Shown one piece after another: positions 27,401 through 34,570 of a DNA stretch of 60,893 nt (the stretch's first letter is position 1; every line of letters starts with the position of its first letter). The position numbers and the translations under genes were made by a program. The DNA is taken from contig CAZYAN010000025.1 in the NCBI GenBank assembly GCA_964645585.1, positions 1 to 60,893 on the forward strand, given 5' to 3'. The DNA comes from DATGSL01 sp964645585. Lineage in GTDB: Bacteria; Verrucomicrobiota; Verrucomicrobiia; Opitutales; T3Sed10-336. The notes beneath the pieces are model-generated. The model had not been told where the DNA came from. It saw nothing but the letters and a program-made list of their open reading frames with translations, and made no database searches.

Positions 27401-27891
27401 GTCAGTCCGTTCGGCTGATCAACCGTGTTCGGGTCGGGACAAATGCTGATCTCGAACGGGTAATCGTTCGCTTCCGCCACCCGGAACAGCGCGTCGAGAA
27501 ACTGCTTCGCCTCCTCGCCGCCGGCCCACGCGTTCACCGCGAAACCGTCGATGCCGATGCGCATCGCCTGGCGGATCTGGAAGTCCGCCGACTCGTCCAG
27601 CGTCATTTCCTGATGGTCATACGGCACGAGGGGATAAGTCCGATAGTCTCCCCCGTTGGAGTGCTGGGCATCGCCGAGTTCGGGGTTCCGCATATGCCAG
27701 GTCATCGCCCCGCGCCCGGCATTGAGGCTGCCCATATGGTGGGCAAAAACCTTTTTCTCCCGCCCGGCTCCGGCGGCATCTCCCGCCGCCAAACCCAGCA
27801 TGCCGGCAGCCGCCAGCATCAAAATTCTTCCGGTTCGCCAGACGCGGCCAAATCGGTCCGCGCCTGCCGTTGCGTTCGTTTTCTCAAGCAT
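24481..27891 (-). CDS. Secreted multidomain glycoside hydrolase (GH71-like) with two CBM6-like modules
   Basis: The protein has 1136 residues. A signal peptide (about 1-42) precedes a TIM-barrel-like region (about 45-390) beginning V-F-A-H-H-M-G that resembles GH71 alpha-1,3-glucanases. A calcium-type D-x-D-x-D-G repeat region follows (about 512-555). Two related CBM6-like modules (about 590-733 and 838-987) share P-G-R-x-x-A-x-x-F-D-x-G-G-P-G-V-A-Y-F-D and flank an Ig-like domain (about 740-825). The tail (about 995-1136) is the verrucomicrobial-type 'GDGVPNLLAYALGL' plus 'SSDLKTW' module. AAAGG precedes the ATG. The substrate is probably an external polysaccharide; the GH family assignment is tentative. 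Confidence 0.75.
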   Translation of the reverse strand: MLEKTNATAGADRFGRVWRTGRILMLAAAGMLGLAAGDAAGAGREKKVFAHHMGSLNAGRGAMTWHMRNPELGDAQHSNGGDYRTYPLVPYDHQEMTLDESADFQIRQAMRIGIDGFAVNAWAGGEEAKQFLDALFRVAEANDYPFEISICPDPNTVDQPNGLTRAWADAIRYLLDRHGNSPKLARRDGKPIIFGYQSVFVWVEFLEKRFNNDRELVDIARTTPEGWALVGEAYRGLEQLVGQPLYFQFDMGAFYHGLETRYPPENGVARAAEVIARQMPALCEFLPSKETRGIAEATVMAGAEWGQPIFLNYDNPRTPTTFGGPGTDTLRKLWSEAREFDSTLLQLSTWNDYHEHTNIAPGMVTNYAYFDLTGYFIDWWKSGSQPEPDHDRVYLFSRKYPRWANMYPFQDQESSDGVIEVLTILPRPARIKLPGRGEYDAPAGLFHQHFPVTAGDVKVELIRDGNIELVVKSPEPVTDRPFRQDNGIVGISSEFARHWAADFGDRPFQLYSEYGDIDGDGLPNWFEMYWFGHFGDMSTATAADPHADVNGDGYTNLEAYLLQRSPIAPPGTQPDPPQREPFAGGPIKVPGRIEAEYFDKGGPGVAYFDRTDGNEGGEFRPNEQVGIEVTSDEGGGYNVGWIEDGEWLKYTIDVHAAGIYDLHVRVARQDAGSGKLRFFFDGKAIVDPVAIPSTGGWQQWETVTVSGVRLKEGVQTMQLAAATGWFNINYVDIVPRKLDYAPLVAIASPVDNAVFDAGEAVEITAEIVDADGAITRVEYFAGDKKIGEAREAPYRVSASGLDAGVHLLTVRATDRSGRIGTSDPVRIEVREGRRPFSGEPIPLPGRVRASHFDLGGPGVAYFDTTEANEGHAFRPDEGVDLQATSDIGGGYNVGWTVAGEWLLYTVDVQHAGNYDLAVRVATIADGSRLRIEFDGAEPVRIDIPNTGGWQNWTTVTVPAVALSGGEQTMRIYCETGDFNVNYVEAASVSAALPRTYAGWLDANFAPEEIADKTITGETADPNGDGVPNLLAYALGLKPAESSREKMPKAGFMESGGERYLTLTYARPRDIDDVIYVPEVSSDLKTWLSGGDHIALVSVTPHKDSEVVVVRDKQPWKALTARQFRLRVERVSGALSE

Positions 27892-28433
27892 GATCGCCTT
27901 TCAAGGTTCAAAAAACGACTTGTGCGGGCCGCGTCCGGATAGGCAAAACCCGTGATCCCTCAGCGAAACCCGGATCACATCCTTGCGGGTTACCCTGAGG
28001 GCCGGCCTGCAACAAATCATTACACTCCCAATGGGGGAAAGCCGGCGATTTTTTCAAGTCGATCGCTGAGATCGCACCGGGCATTTTGCCCGGTCGTCAC
28101 CGGATCGCGCTACCGGAACGGAGGTTACAGATTCGCTGAATTTTCATGGCTTCATGCTTCGCCGTTGCGAATTGCAGCAACCGAAAAGCGCGAATCCGCG
28201 AAAGGCTTTAGAATTGGTCATGCAGTTATGAATACATTTACGCGTAAAAACTCCGCTCGGCCGGTCCTCGTTTATCCTGAATCGGCTGCGGCTCGTAAAC
28301 CGGACCGTCGCTCCTCGGAATCCCCGATTCGGACTCGACCGATTCTCCCGATGTTCCGCTCCGCTCCGTCCCGGATTGGGGCGCGAGTGTCCCCCTGATA
28401 GCGGAACAAAGGCGGCGGGATTATTCTGGAGTC
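27892..28433. other. Divergent intergenic region with small palindromes
   Basis: This holds 542 bp between the minus-strand glycosidase and the plus-strand RlpA-like gene. A 148-residue open frame on the plus strand lacks plausible start signals and composition. Two structures are visible: a perfect 8-bp hairpin with a 3-nt loop (28076-28094, arms ACCGGGCA/TGCCCGGT) and a 12-bp palindrome TTTACGCGTAAA (28237-28248). Either could be a regulator site for the divergent genes, but neither is assignable. Confidence 0.4.
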
Positions 28434-28817
28434 ATGCTTCTCCTCCTCACCGCCGCCGTTGGAATCGCCAGCTGGTACGGCCCGGAACTCGCCGGACGGC
28501 CGACCGCTTCCGGCGAGCCGTTTAATCCAGCCGCCATGACCGCCGCTTCGTGGAGTTACCCGTTCGATACCTTGCTGGAAGTCACGAACCTGGTGGACGG
28601 CCGGGCCGTAATCGTCCGCGTCAACGACCGAGGTCCCGCTCGCCGGCTGAACCGATTAATCGATCTCTCCCAAAGCGCCTTTGCCCGGATTGCTGACCTT
28701 GAGCAAGGGCTCGTCCGGGTCCGCGTTCGGCCTCTGGATGGCGAAACCGATCGCGGTCCGCCTGACGGTTTGCCGGAAACGGTCGACCCGAAAAACGATC
28801 CTCCTCCCGAAAAATGA
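28434..28817 (+). CDS. RlpA-like double-psi beta-barrel protein
   Basis: This short protein of 127 residues has a hydrophobic N-terminus and an RlpA domain: G-I-A-S-W-Y-G-P-E-L-A-G-R-P-T-A-S-G-E at 11-29, then V-I-V-R-V-N-D-R-G-P and R-L-I-D-L-S-Q-S-A-F. The Asp of N-D-R-G-P and the W-Y-G motif are the conserved active-site elements of septal lytic transglycosylase RlpA. There is no SPOR domain, so binding to denuded glycan is not expected. GGAG precedes the ATG. It would act on peptidoglycan in the periplasm. Confidence 0.85.
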   Translation: MLLLLTAAVGIASWYGPELAGRPTASGEPFNPAAMTAASWSYPFDTLLEVTNLVDGRAVIVRVNDRGPARRLNRLIDLSQSAFARIADLEQGLVRVRVRPLDGETDRGPPDGLPETVDPKNDPPPEK

Positions 28818-28884
28818 GCGGCACCGAACCTCTTCCCCGCGGCCTCGTTCACCGGCAAGCGATTCCTGGCTAAGAGGTTGCGGG

Positions 28885-28916
28885 TATCCGGAAATTAGGT
28901 AACCAATTTTCGGATA
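28885..28916. repeat. 32-bp inverted repeat
   Basis: The arms 28885-28896 (TATCCGGAAATT) and 28905-28916 (AATTTTCGGATA) match at 11 of 12 positions around AGGTAACC, which itself can pair GG with CC. It lies between the RlpA-like gene and the WcaI-like gene. No T-tract follows, so it may be a regulator site or a dispersed repeat rather than a terminator. Confidence 0.5.
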
Positions 28917-29039
28917 CAACGTCTTTGGTGGTTTACCCGACCCCTGAACCATCCGAAGAACGATGTTCCTGATCACGCGGCTTTGTTAGTATCAGCGGCG
29001 CCGGAGGAACGCGGTTGTTCCACGCCGGCGATTTTGTTC

Positions 29040-30329
29040 ATGAAGGTGACAATTTGGGGCATCAATTATGATCCTGAGCCGACGGGTATCGGACCTTTCA
29101 ACACCGATCTCTGCGCGTTTCTCGCAGAACGAGGCCATGAGGTGCGCATGCTGACAGGCTTTCCCTATTATCCCTCGTGGAAAAAGGCGCGCAAGGACCG
29201 GGGGCGTCTCTACCGGCGGGATCGCCGCGCTGCTGTCTCCGTCTTCCGCTGCTGGCAATATGTCCCCGCGCGGCCCAATGCTTTCCGACGGATACTCCAT
29301 GAAGGCTCCTTCATCGCCACCTCCTTTCTCCGGCTGCTTTTCCTGCCTCGTCCCGATCTGCTGCTCGTCGTGAGTCCTCCCCTCCTTCTCGGTCCCGCGG
29401 CATGGCTGGCGGGCTGGTTTAAGCGCTGTCCCTTTCATTTTCACGTGCAGGACATGCAACCGGACGCGGCGCTTGCCCTCGGTCTTCTCAAACCTGGCTT
29501 GCTGAGCGGGATTCTCCAGCGCTTCGAACGGATTGCCTGCAACAAGGCCCGCACCGTTAGCGCGATTACCCAAGGGATGGTCGAGGCAATCAGGGCGAAG
29601 GGCACCCCGCAAGAAAAGCTCCTGCTGCTCCCGAACTGGCTTCTGGGGAAACGCGGCCAATCAGCCAACGGCCCCACCCCCGGCCCCGGGGCATTTCGCC
29701 GCGCTCACGAAATTGCCGACGATGCTTTCCTCGTCATCTACTCAGGAAATCTCGGAAAAAAGCAGGGACTCGACATCATCCTCGACGCGGCGAAAACGTG
29801 TGCCGCATTCCAGGGGCATGCTCCGGAGGTTGTGTTCATCATCGCGGGCGAAGGGGCTGCTCGCGACGACCTCGAATGCCGAATTCGCAACGAGTCAATT
29901 CCCGTTCGCCTCCTCCCGCTCCAGCCGGAACCGATGTTCCATGCGATGCTCGCTGATGCTGACCTTTGTCTGATCACACAGCAGAAACGATCCGGCACGC
30001 TCTTCTTTCCCAGCAAGCTTCTCAGCCTTCTTTCCGCTTCTTGCGCGGTCCTCGCCGTTGCCGATCGCGACAGCGAACTCGCGCGCGCGGCCGCCGAAGG
30101 CGATTTCGCCGTCTGCACCCCGCCGGACGACCCAGGCGCCCTGGCCGCCGCGATCTTGGAACTCGCTGGCAATCAGCAAGCCCTGTCCAAAATTTCCGCC
30201 GCCGGCGCCGCCTGGGTCCGGCGATTCTCACGGGAGTCCGTCCTTGGCACCTTCGCCAGGCAGCTCGAGACTTCCGTCGGCGCGGGCGCGCCATCCCTCC
30301 GCGCCCGCGCACTGCATGAACAGCAATGA
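29040..30329 (+). CDS. WcaI-like glycosyltransferase (GT4)
   Basis: This GT-B protein has 429 residues. The N-terminus W-G-I-N-Y-D-P-E-P-T-G-I-G-P-F-N, then G-F-P-Y-Y-P-S-W-K and H-V-Q-D-M-Q-P-D, are hallmarks of the WcaI family (colanic acid fucosyltransferase-like). The donor part contains V-I-Y-S-G-N-L-G-K-K-Q-G. The ATG at 29040 is used because it starts the conserved strand; an upstream in-frame start at 28983 adds unrelated residues. It stands alone, 4.9 kb from the main polysaccharide locus, next to two response regulators, which may control exopolysaccharide. Confidence 0.88.
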   Translation: MKVTIWGINYDPEPTGIGPFNTDLCAFLAERGHEVRMLTGFPYYPSWKKARKDRGRLYRRDRRAAVSVFRCWQYVPARPNAFRRILHEGSFIATSFLRLLFLPRPDLLLVVSPPLLLGPAAWLAGWFKRCPFHFHVQDMQPDAALALGLLKPGLLSGILQRFERIACNKARTVSAITQGMVEAIRAKGTPQEKLLLLPNWLLGKRGQSANGPTPGPGAFRRAHEIADDAFLVIYSGNLGKKQGLDIILDAAKTCAAFQGHAPEVVFIIAGEGAARDDLECRIRNESIPVRLLPLQPEPMFHAMLADADLCLITQQKRSGTLFFPSKLLSLLSASCAVLAVADRDSELARAAAEGDFAVCTPPDDPGALAAAILELAGNQQALSKISAAGAAWVRRFSRESVLGTFARQLETSVGAGAPSLRARALHEQQ

Positions 30330-30527
30330 GTCCTCCACCTTCATTTAATGGATTCCCCTATTGTATAACACTTTCAAATCATATTTAATAGAATCTATTT
30401 TTTCTTCTTTGTACAGAATCGTTTATTTCTTCACAATAACCATATTTAGATGGACAACATTTTGATATTGGCCGAATGATAAATAAACGATAGCGACGCG
30501 CAATTCCGAAACCCTTACCATCAAACA
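30330..30527. promoter_or_regulatory. AT-rich upstream region of the response regulator pair
   Basis: These 198 bp are strikingly AT-rich compared with the GC-rich genes around them, with runs such as TATTTAATAGAATC and several TATAA-like hexamers (e.g. TTGTATAAC near 30360). Such a patch before a regulator gene fits a promoter or nucleoid-protein binding region. No specific -35/-10 pair can be assigned with confidence. Confidence 0.4.
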
Positions 30528-31250
30528 ATGCTAGTCAAGAATCCACCCGCTTATAATCGCGGCGCTGACCCAATGAAACCGACAGGTAAAGGCGCCAGGG
30601 TCAAAACGCAGATCTTCCTCGTGGACGATCATCCGCTCGTCCGCACGGGCATCGCCCAGTTAATAAACAAGGAGCCTGACATGATGATCTGCGGCGAGGC
30701 CGAAGACGCCCCCGAAGCGCTGAAAGGCATCAGTGCCACCAATCCCGATCTCATTACGGTGGATATTTCGCTTCGCGGCTACAACGGAATCGAACTGATA
30801 AAGAACATCAAATCTTTATATCCAGACTTGCCAATTCTGGTGCTGTCCATGCACGAGGAGGGTGTATATGCGCAACGAGCGCTGCGAGCCGGCGCCCTTG
30901 CGTATGTCATGAAGCAGGAAGCACCGGACAAGGTCATTCTTGCGATTCGCCGTATATTAAAAGGTGATATCTATGTAAGCGAGAAAGTCGGCGTCCAGAT
31001 GCTCCACCAGATCGTCAACGGCGGTGCCAATCCACACGGTTCCCCCGTCGACCGGCTGAGTGACCGCGAACTCGAGGTGACCCAGCTGATCGGCGAAGGC
31101 CGGACCACCCGCGAAATCGCCTCCTACCTCAACGTCAGCGTAAAGACGATCGAATCCCACCGGGCCAACATCAAAGAAAAGCTCGGCCTGAAGAACGGGC
31201 CTGAACTGATTAAGTTTTGCGTCCAGTGGGTGGAACATCAGCTGTCTTGA
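30528..31250 (+). CDS. LuxR/NarL-family response regulator
   Basis: This 240-residue regulator has a receiver domain with the acidic pair in V-D-D-H-P (D33, D34), phosphoacceptor D79 in I-T-V-D-I-S and Lys129 in Y-V-M-K-Q. A C-terminal LuxR-type HTH follows (L-S-D-R-E-L-E-V, then I-A-S-Y-L-N-V-S-V-K-T-I-E-S-H-R). It is expected to be phosphorylated by an unidentified histidine kinase and then bind DNA. An alternative start is the ATG at 30573. No kinase gene lies beside it, so it is an orphan regulator. The next gene is a paralogue overlapping its 3' end. Confidence 0.93.
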   Translation: MLVKNPPAYNRGADPMKPTGKGARVKTQIFLVDDHPLVRTGIAQLINKEPDMMICGEAEDAPEALKGISATNPDLITVDISLRGYNGIELIKNIKSLYPDLPILVLSMHEEGVYAQRALRAGALAYVMKQEAPDKVILAIRRILKGDIYVSEKVGVQMLHQIVNGGANPHGSPVDRLSDRELEVTQLIGEGRTTREIASYLNVSVKTIESHRANIKEKLGLKNGPELIKFCVQWVEHQLS

Positions 31251-32047
31251 CCGCGGCGCCGGAACCAGCGTCACAAGGTTCCGGCGGCGATTTCACAAAC
31301 GAAGAATTTCCGCCGGCGATTCCCGACATCCCGGCGTCGCACACTGCCGTGCGGAGAGCCAGTTGCCGAGTCCATAGCGGCGCCGCCAGCGTCGTCCTCA
31401 TCCAGAACCATCCGCTGATGGTGCTCGGAACCTCGTCCTTTTTGAACCGGCAGCCGGATCTCGTCGTGACGTACGCTGCCACAACGCGCCAAGAGGCGTT
31501 TGACGCGCTCGAGCGCAGTCTTCCCGACGTCGCGGTCGTCGAACTCTCGATCACCGGTCCGTTCGATTTTCCCTTTTTAACCCGTCTCCGTGCGCGGCAC
31601 CCGTCGCTGCCGCTGCTGGCATTTGCCTACCACGAAGAGGTGATTTTTGCGCGCCGTGCCCTTGGAGCAGGAGCAAATGGTTATTTGATGAAAGAAGCCC
31701 GGCCCGAGGAACTCGTCCATGCTTTGCGGCAGATCCTCTCCGGACGGATCTATCTCAGCCGTCGGGTGGAAAGCCGGATTTCACTGGAAAAGGCCGCCGC
31801 CGCGCGAGGCCTGCCGGGGTCACTGAATGGTTCGCTTGTTAATTCTCTCAGCACTCGCGAGTTGCGTGTCATGCAACTTCTGGGGGACGGTTTCCCAAGA
31901 GAGCGCATCGCGCACGAAATCGGCGGGAGCCGCGAAGCGATTCGGAGCACGTGTTACCGCATCCGCAGGAAACTCGGGCTCGAAACGTTCGATGAGCTCA
32001 GCCGCTTTGCCGCGCACTGGGCCTACTACGAAGGCGATTTTTCCTGA
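31217..32047 (+). CDS. LuxR-type regulator with degenerate receiver domain
   Basis: This 276-residue paralogue follows the preceding regulator, overlapping it by about 34 bp if the TTG at 31217 is the start (a GTG at 31226 is also possible). The receiver fold is kept, but the acidic pair is Q63-N64 (I-Q-N-H-P), and the phosphoacceptor position is Glu109 (V-V-E-L-S) rather than Asp. The conserved Lys159 is retained. The HTH domain is intact (L-S-T-R-E-L-R-V... I-R-S-T-C-Y-R-I-R-R-K-L-G). Without Mg-binding acids it should not be phosphorylated. The Glu could mimic the active state, or the domain may serve only in dimerisation. Confidence 0.88.
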   Translation: MRPVGGTSAVLTAAPEPASQGSGGDFTNEEFPPAIPDIPASHTAVRRASCRVHSGAASVVLIQNHPLMVLGTSSFLNRQPDLVVTYAATTRQEAFDALERSLPDVAVVELSITGPFDFPFLTRLRARHPSLPLLAFAYHEEVIFARRALGAGANGYLMKEARPEELVHALRQILSGRIYLSRRVESRISLEKAAAARGLPGSLNGSLVNSLSTRELRVMQLLGDGFPRERIAHEIGGSREAIRSTCYRIRRKLGLETFDELSRFAAHWAYYEGDFS

Positions 32048-32092
32048 GCGGGGCCAATGGCTCCTCGCAGGCTGAACGTGCTTCGGTGCGTC

Positions 32093-32121
32093 GCCGAGTT
32101 TAGCGGAGCGTAAATCTCGGC
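32093..32121. repeat. Inverted repeat downstream of the regulator pair
   Basis: GCCGAGTTTA (32093-32102) and TAAATCTCGGC (32111-32121) pair with one bulged base around GCGGAGCG, 45 bp after the second regulator. Only three Ts follow. It could be a weak terminator or a copy of a dispersed repeat. Confidence 0.45.
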
Positions 32122-32298
32122 TTTCGATCGATCCGCCCCGCGCGCAGGCCGGCAAGTCGTATCCTGATCGACGCGAGTGACCTCAAGTTTCTCCGTCGGA
32201 ACCGCGTCGGATTTGACCGCCGGTGAAATTTCGTTTTGAACCGCACCGGCAACTTTTGCAGAACTCTTCTTTTCCGTCCACGGGCACCGGGTCATCTT

Positions 32299-34479
32299 AT
32301 GAAAAATTATCAGTACGTCCAATACCTTTGGAACGACCAGGAAGTCGCCGGTCTTTCACCGCTCGAGCGCCTGGTTTACAGGTCCAACAAGCTCGGGGCC
32401 GATCAGCGAATCACCAACACGGGCGGCGGAAACACGTCGTCGAAGATCCGCGAAAAAGATCCGCTGACGGGCGAGGCGGTCGAGGTGCTCTGGGTCAAAG
32501 GTTCCGGCGGCGACCTGCGGACAGCGAAAACGGAGAACTTTTCGTCTCTCTATCAAGACAAGCTGGTCGGACTGCAAAAAATGTACGCCGACGCTCCGGA
32601 GAAAGGTCCGAAAACGGAGATTGAAGATGCCATGGTCGAGATGTACCGGCATTGCACGTACAACCTCAATCCGCGGCCTTCCTCCATCGACACGCCGCTC
32701 CACTCGTTCGTCCCGTACAAACATGTGGACCACACCCATCCCAACGCCGCGATCGCCATCGCTGCCGCGCAAAACAGTCGCGAATTAACGCAAACCATCT
32801 ACGGCGACGATGTTGTCTGGACGCCTTGGCAGCGTCCCGGTTTCGATCTCGGACTGGTCTTGCAGGAGATTTGCCGGAAGCACCCGCACGCAAAAGGCGT
32901 CATTCTCGGCCAGCACGGTTTGATCAATTGGGCGGACGACGACAAGGCGTGTTACGAACTTTCCCTCGACCTCATTGAGAAAGCCGCCGCGTTCATCGAG
33001 GCCCGCGATCGCGGAGAAAAGACCTTTGGCGGCGCGCGGTTCACCAGCCTTTCACCGGAAAAGCGCCGGGCGGCATTCATTGCAATCTTGCCGTGGCTTC
33101 GGGGCCAGGTGAGCCAGTTCAACCGGTTTGTCGGCACCGTTCAAGATGACGACGCGATCCTCCGTTTTGTTAACAGCGTCGACGCCCCGCGCCTGGCCGA
33201 ACTGGGAACGTCCTGTCCGGATCATTTTCTGCGCACAAAAATCAAACCGCTGTACGTGCCTTGGGATCCGCAAGGCGAGGACCTCGATGTGCTGAAGAAA
33301 AAGCTCGCAGCGGGCCTGGAGCAGTATCGCCAGGACTACGCCGCTTACTATCAGCGGTGCAAACGCGCGGACTCCCCCCCGATGCGCGACCCGAATCCGA
33401 CGGTTATTCTGATCCCCGGTCTCGGCATGATCGCCTGGGGCAAAAACAAGAGCGAATCCCGCGTCACCGCGGAGTTCTACAATTGCGCCGTGGAAGTCAT
33501 GCGCGGTGCCGAAGCGATCGACCGCTACGCAGCCCTGCCGGAGCAGGAGGCTTTTGATATTGAATATTGGCAGCTCGAAGAGGCGAAGCTTCGGCGCATG
33601 CCGCCTGAACAGGAATTGGCTCGCCAGATCGTTGCCGTAGTCGGCGGCGGCAGCGGTATCGGCAGAGAAACCTGTCACCGCATTGTCGGCGAAGGCGCAC
33701 ACGTCGTCGCGGTCGATCTCGATCCGGAAGCGGCCGCCGCAACCGCCAAGGAGATCACCGATACATACGGGGTCGGCATCGGCGTCGCAGGCACCGGCCT
33801 CTCCGGGTGCGGACCCGCCATCGGCCTCGCCGCCAACATCACCGAGCGGGCCAGCATCCGTACGATGCTGGAGGACGTTGTAATCGCCTATGGCGGAATT
33901 GACGCGATCGTCGTAACAGCTGGCATCTTTGTTCCGCCGGATAAGACCGGACACATTCCCGACGACCGCTGGGCTCTGACCTATGCGATCAACGTCACCG
34001 GTGCCTATTTTGTCGCGGACGAAGCAGCGAAAATTTTCCGCGAACAAAACCTTCCCGCCAACGTCGTCCTGACGACGAGCGCAAACGCGGTGGTCGCGAA
34101 AAAGGGCAGCGTCGCCTACGACACAAGCAAGGCCGCCGCCAATCACCTCGTCCGCGAACTCGCGATCGAGCTGGCGCCCCTCGTTCGCGTCAACGGCGTG
34201 GCCCCCGCTACCGTGGTGAAAGGCAGTGCCATGTTTCCGCGCGACCGTGTCGTCGCCTCGCTGGCGAAATACGGAATCGCGTTCGACGAAAGCGAGGAGA
34301 CCGAGGCGCTGGTCGATAAGCTCGCGCAATTCTACGCCGACCGGACCCTGACAAAAACCGCCATCACGCCCGCCGATCAGGCCGAAGCGATTTACCTGCT
34401 TCTCACGAAACGGCTCAGCAAAACCACCGGCCAAATCATCACCGTCGACGGCGGCCTCCACGAAGCGTTTCTTCGGTAA
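32299..34479 (+). CDS. rhaD: Bifunctional rhamnulose-1-phosphate aldolase/short-chain dehydrogenase
   Basis: This 726-residue fusion cleaves rhamnulose-1-phosphate to dihydroxyacetone phosphate and lactaldehyde, and oxidises or reduces the aldehyde. The N-terminal class II aldolase domain has the metal site H145-T-H147 and H206 (L-G-Q-H-G). The C-terminal SDR has G-G-G-S-G-I-G (449-455) and the catalytic Y607-x3-K611. The ATG at 32299 starts the conserved region; the in-frame upstream start at 32236 is rejected. It is convergent with rhaA across 91 bp. Naming follows the aldolase function; fused forms are also called RhaE or RhaEW. Confidence 0.93.
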   Translation: MKNYQYVQYLWNDQEVAGLSPLERLVYRSNKLGADQRITNTGGGNTSSKIREKDPLTGEAVEVLWVKGSGGDLRTAKTENFSSLYQDKLVGLQKMYADAPEKGPKTEIEDAMVEMYRHCTYNLNPRPSSIDTPLHSFVPYKHVDHTHPNAAIAIAAAQNSRELTQTIYGDDVVWTPWQRPGFDLGLVLQEICRKHPHAKGVILGQHGLINWADDDKACYELSLDLIEKAAAFIEARDRGEKTFGGARFTSLSPEKRRAAFIAILPWLRGQVSQFNRFVGTVQDDDAILRFVNSVDAPRLAELGTSCPDHFLRTKIKPLYVPWDPQGEDLDVLKKKLAAGLEQYRQDYAAYYQRCKRADSPPMRDPNPTVILIPGLGMIAWGKNKSESRVTAEFYNCAVEVMRGAEAIDRYAALPEQEAFDIEYWQLEEAKLRRMPPEQELARQIVAVVGGGSGIGRETCHRIVGEGAHVVAVDLDPEAAAATAKEITDTYGVGIGVAGTGLSGCGPAIGLAANITERASIRTMLEDVVIAYGGIDAIVVTAGIFVPPDKTGHIPDDRWALTYAINVTGAYFVADEAAKIFREQNLPANVVLTTSANAVVAKKGSVAYDTSKAAANHLVRELAIELAPLVRVNGVAPATVVKGSAMFPRDRVVASLAKYGIAFDESEETEALVDKLAQFYADRTLTKTAITPADQAEAIYLLLTKRLSKTTGQIITVDGGLHEAFLR

Positions 34480-34570
34480 AATCTTGCCCGCCGCCGCGGA
34501 CGACTGCGCGGCAACCCGGTGCGTCCGTCCATACCGCGCTCCAGACTAGACCGACAGCCCGCCGCGGCCC

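Noticed and set aside
28237..28248. Palindrome TTTACGCGTAAA as a regulator operator
   Set aside because: A single 12-bp palindrome without a regulator gene or second copy is not enough to call a site.
27952..28398. 148-residue open frame upstream of the RlpA-like gene
   Set aside because: No ribosome-binding site, no codon bias and Arg/Ser-rich residues; considered non-coding.
33052..34461. 469-residue minus-strand open frame
   Set aside because: It is opposite the dehydrogenase half of the fused rhamnulose aldolase gene, whose SDR motifs are intact.
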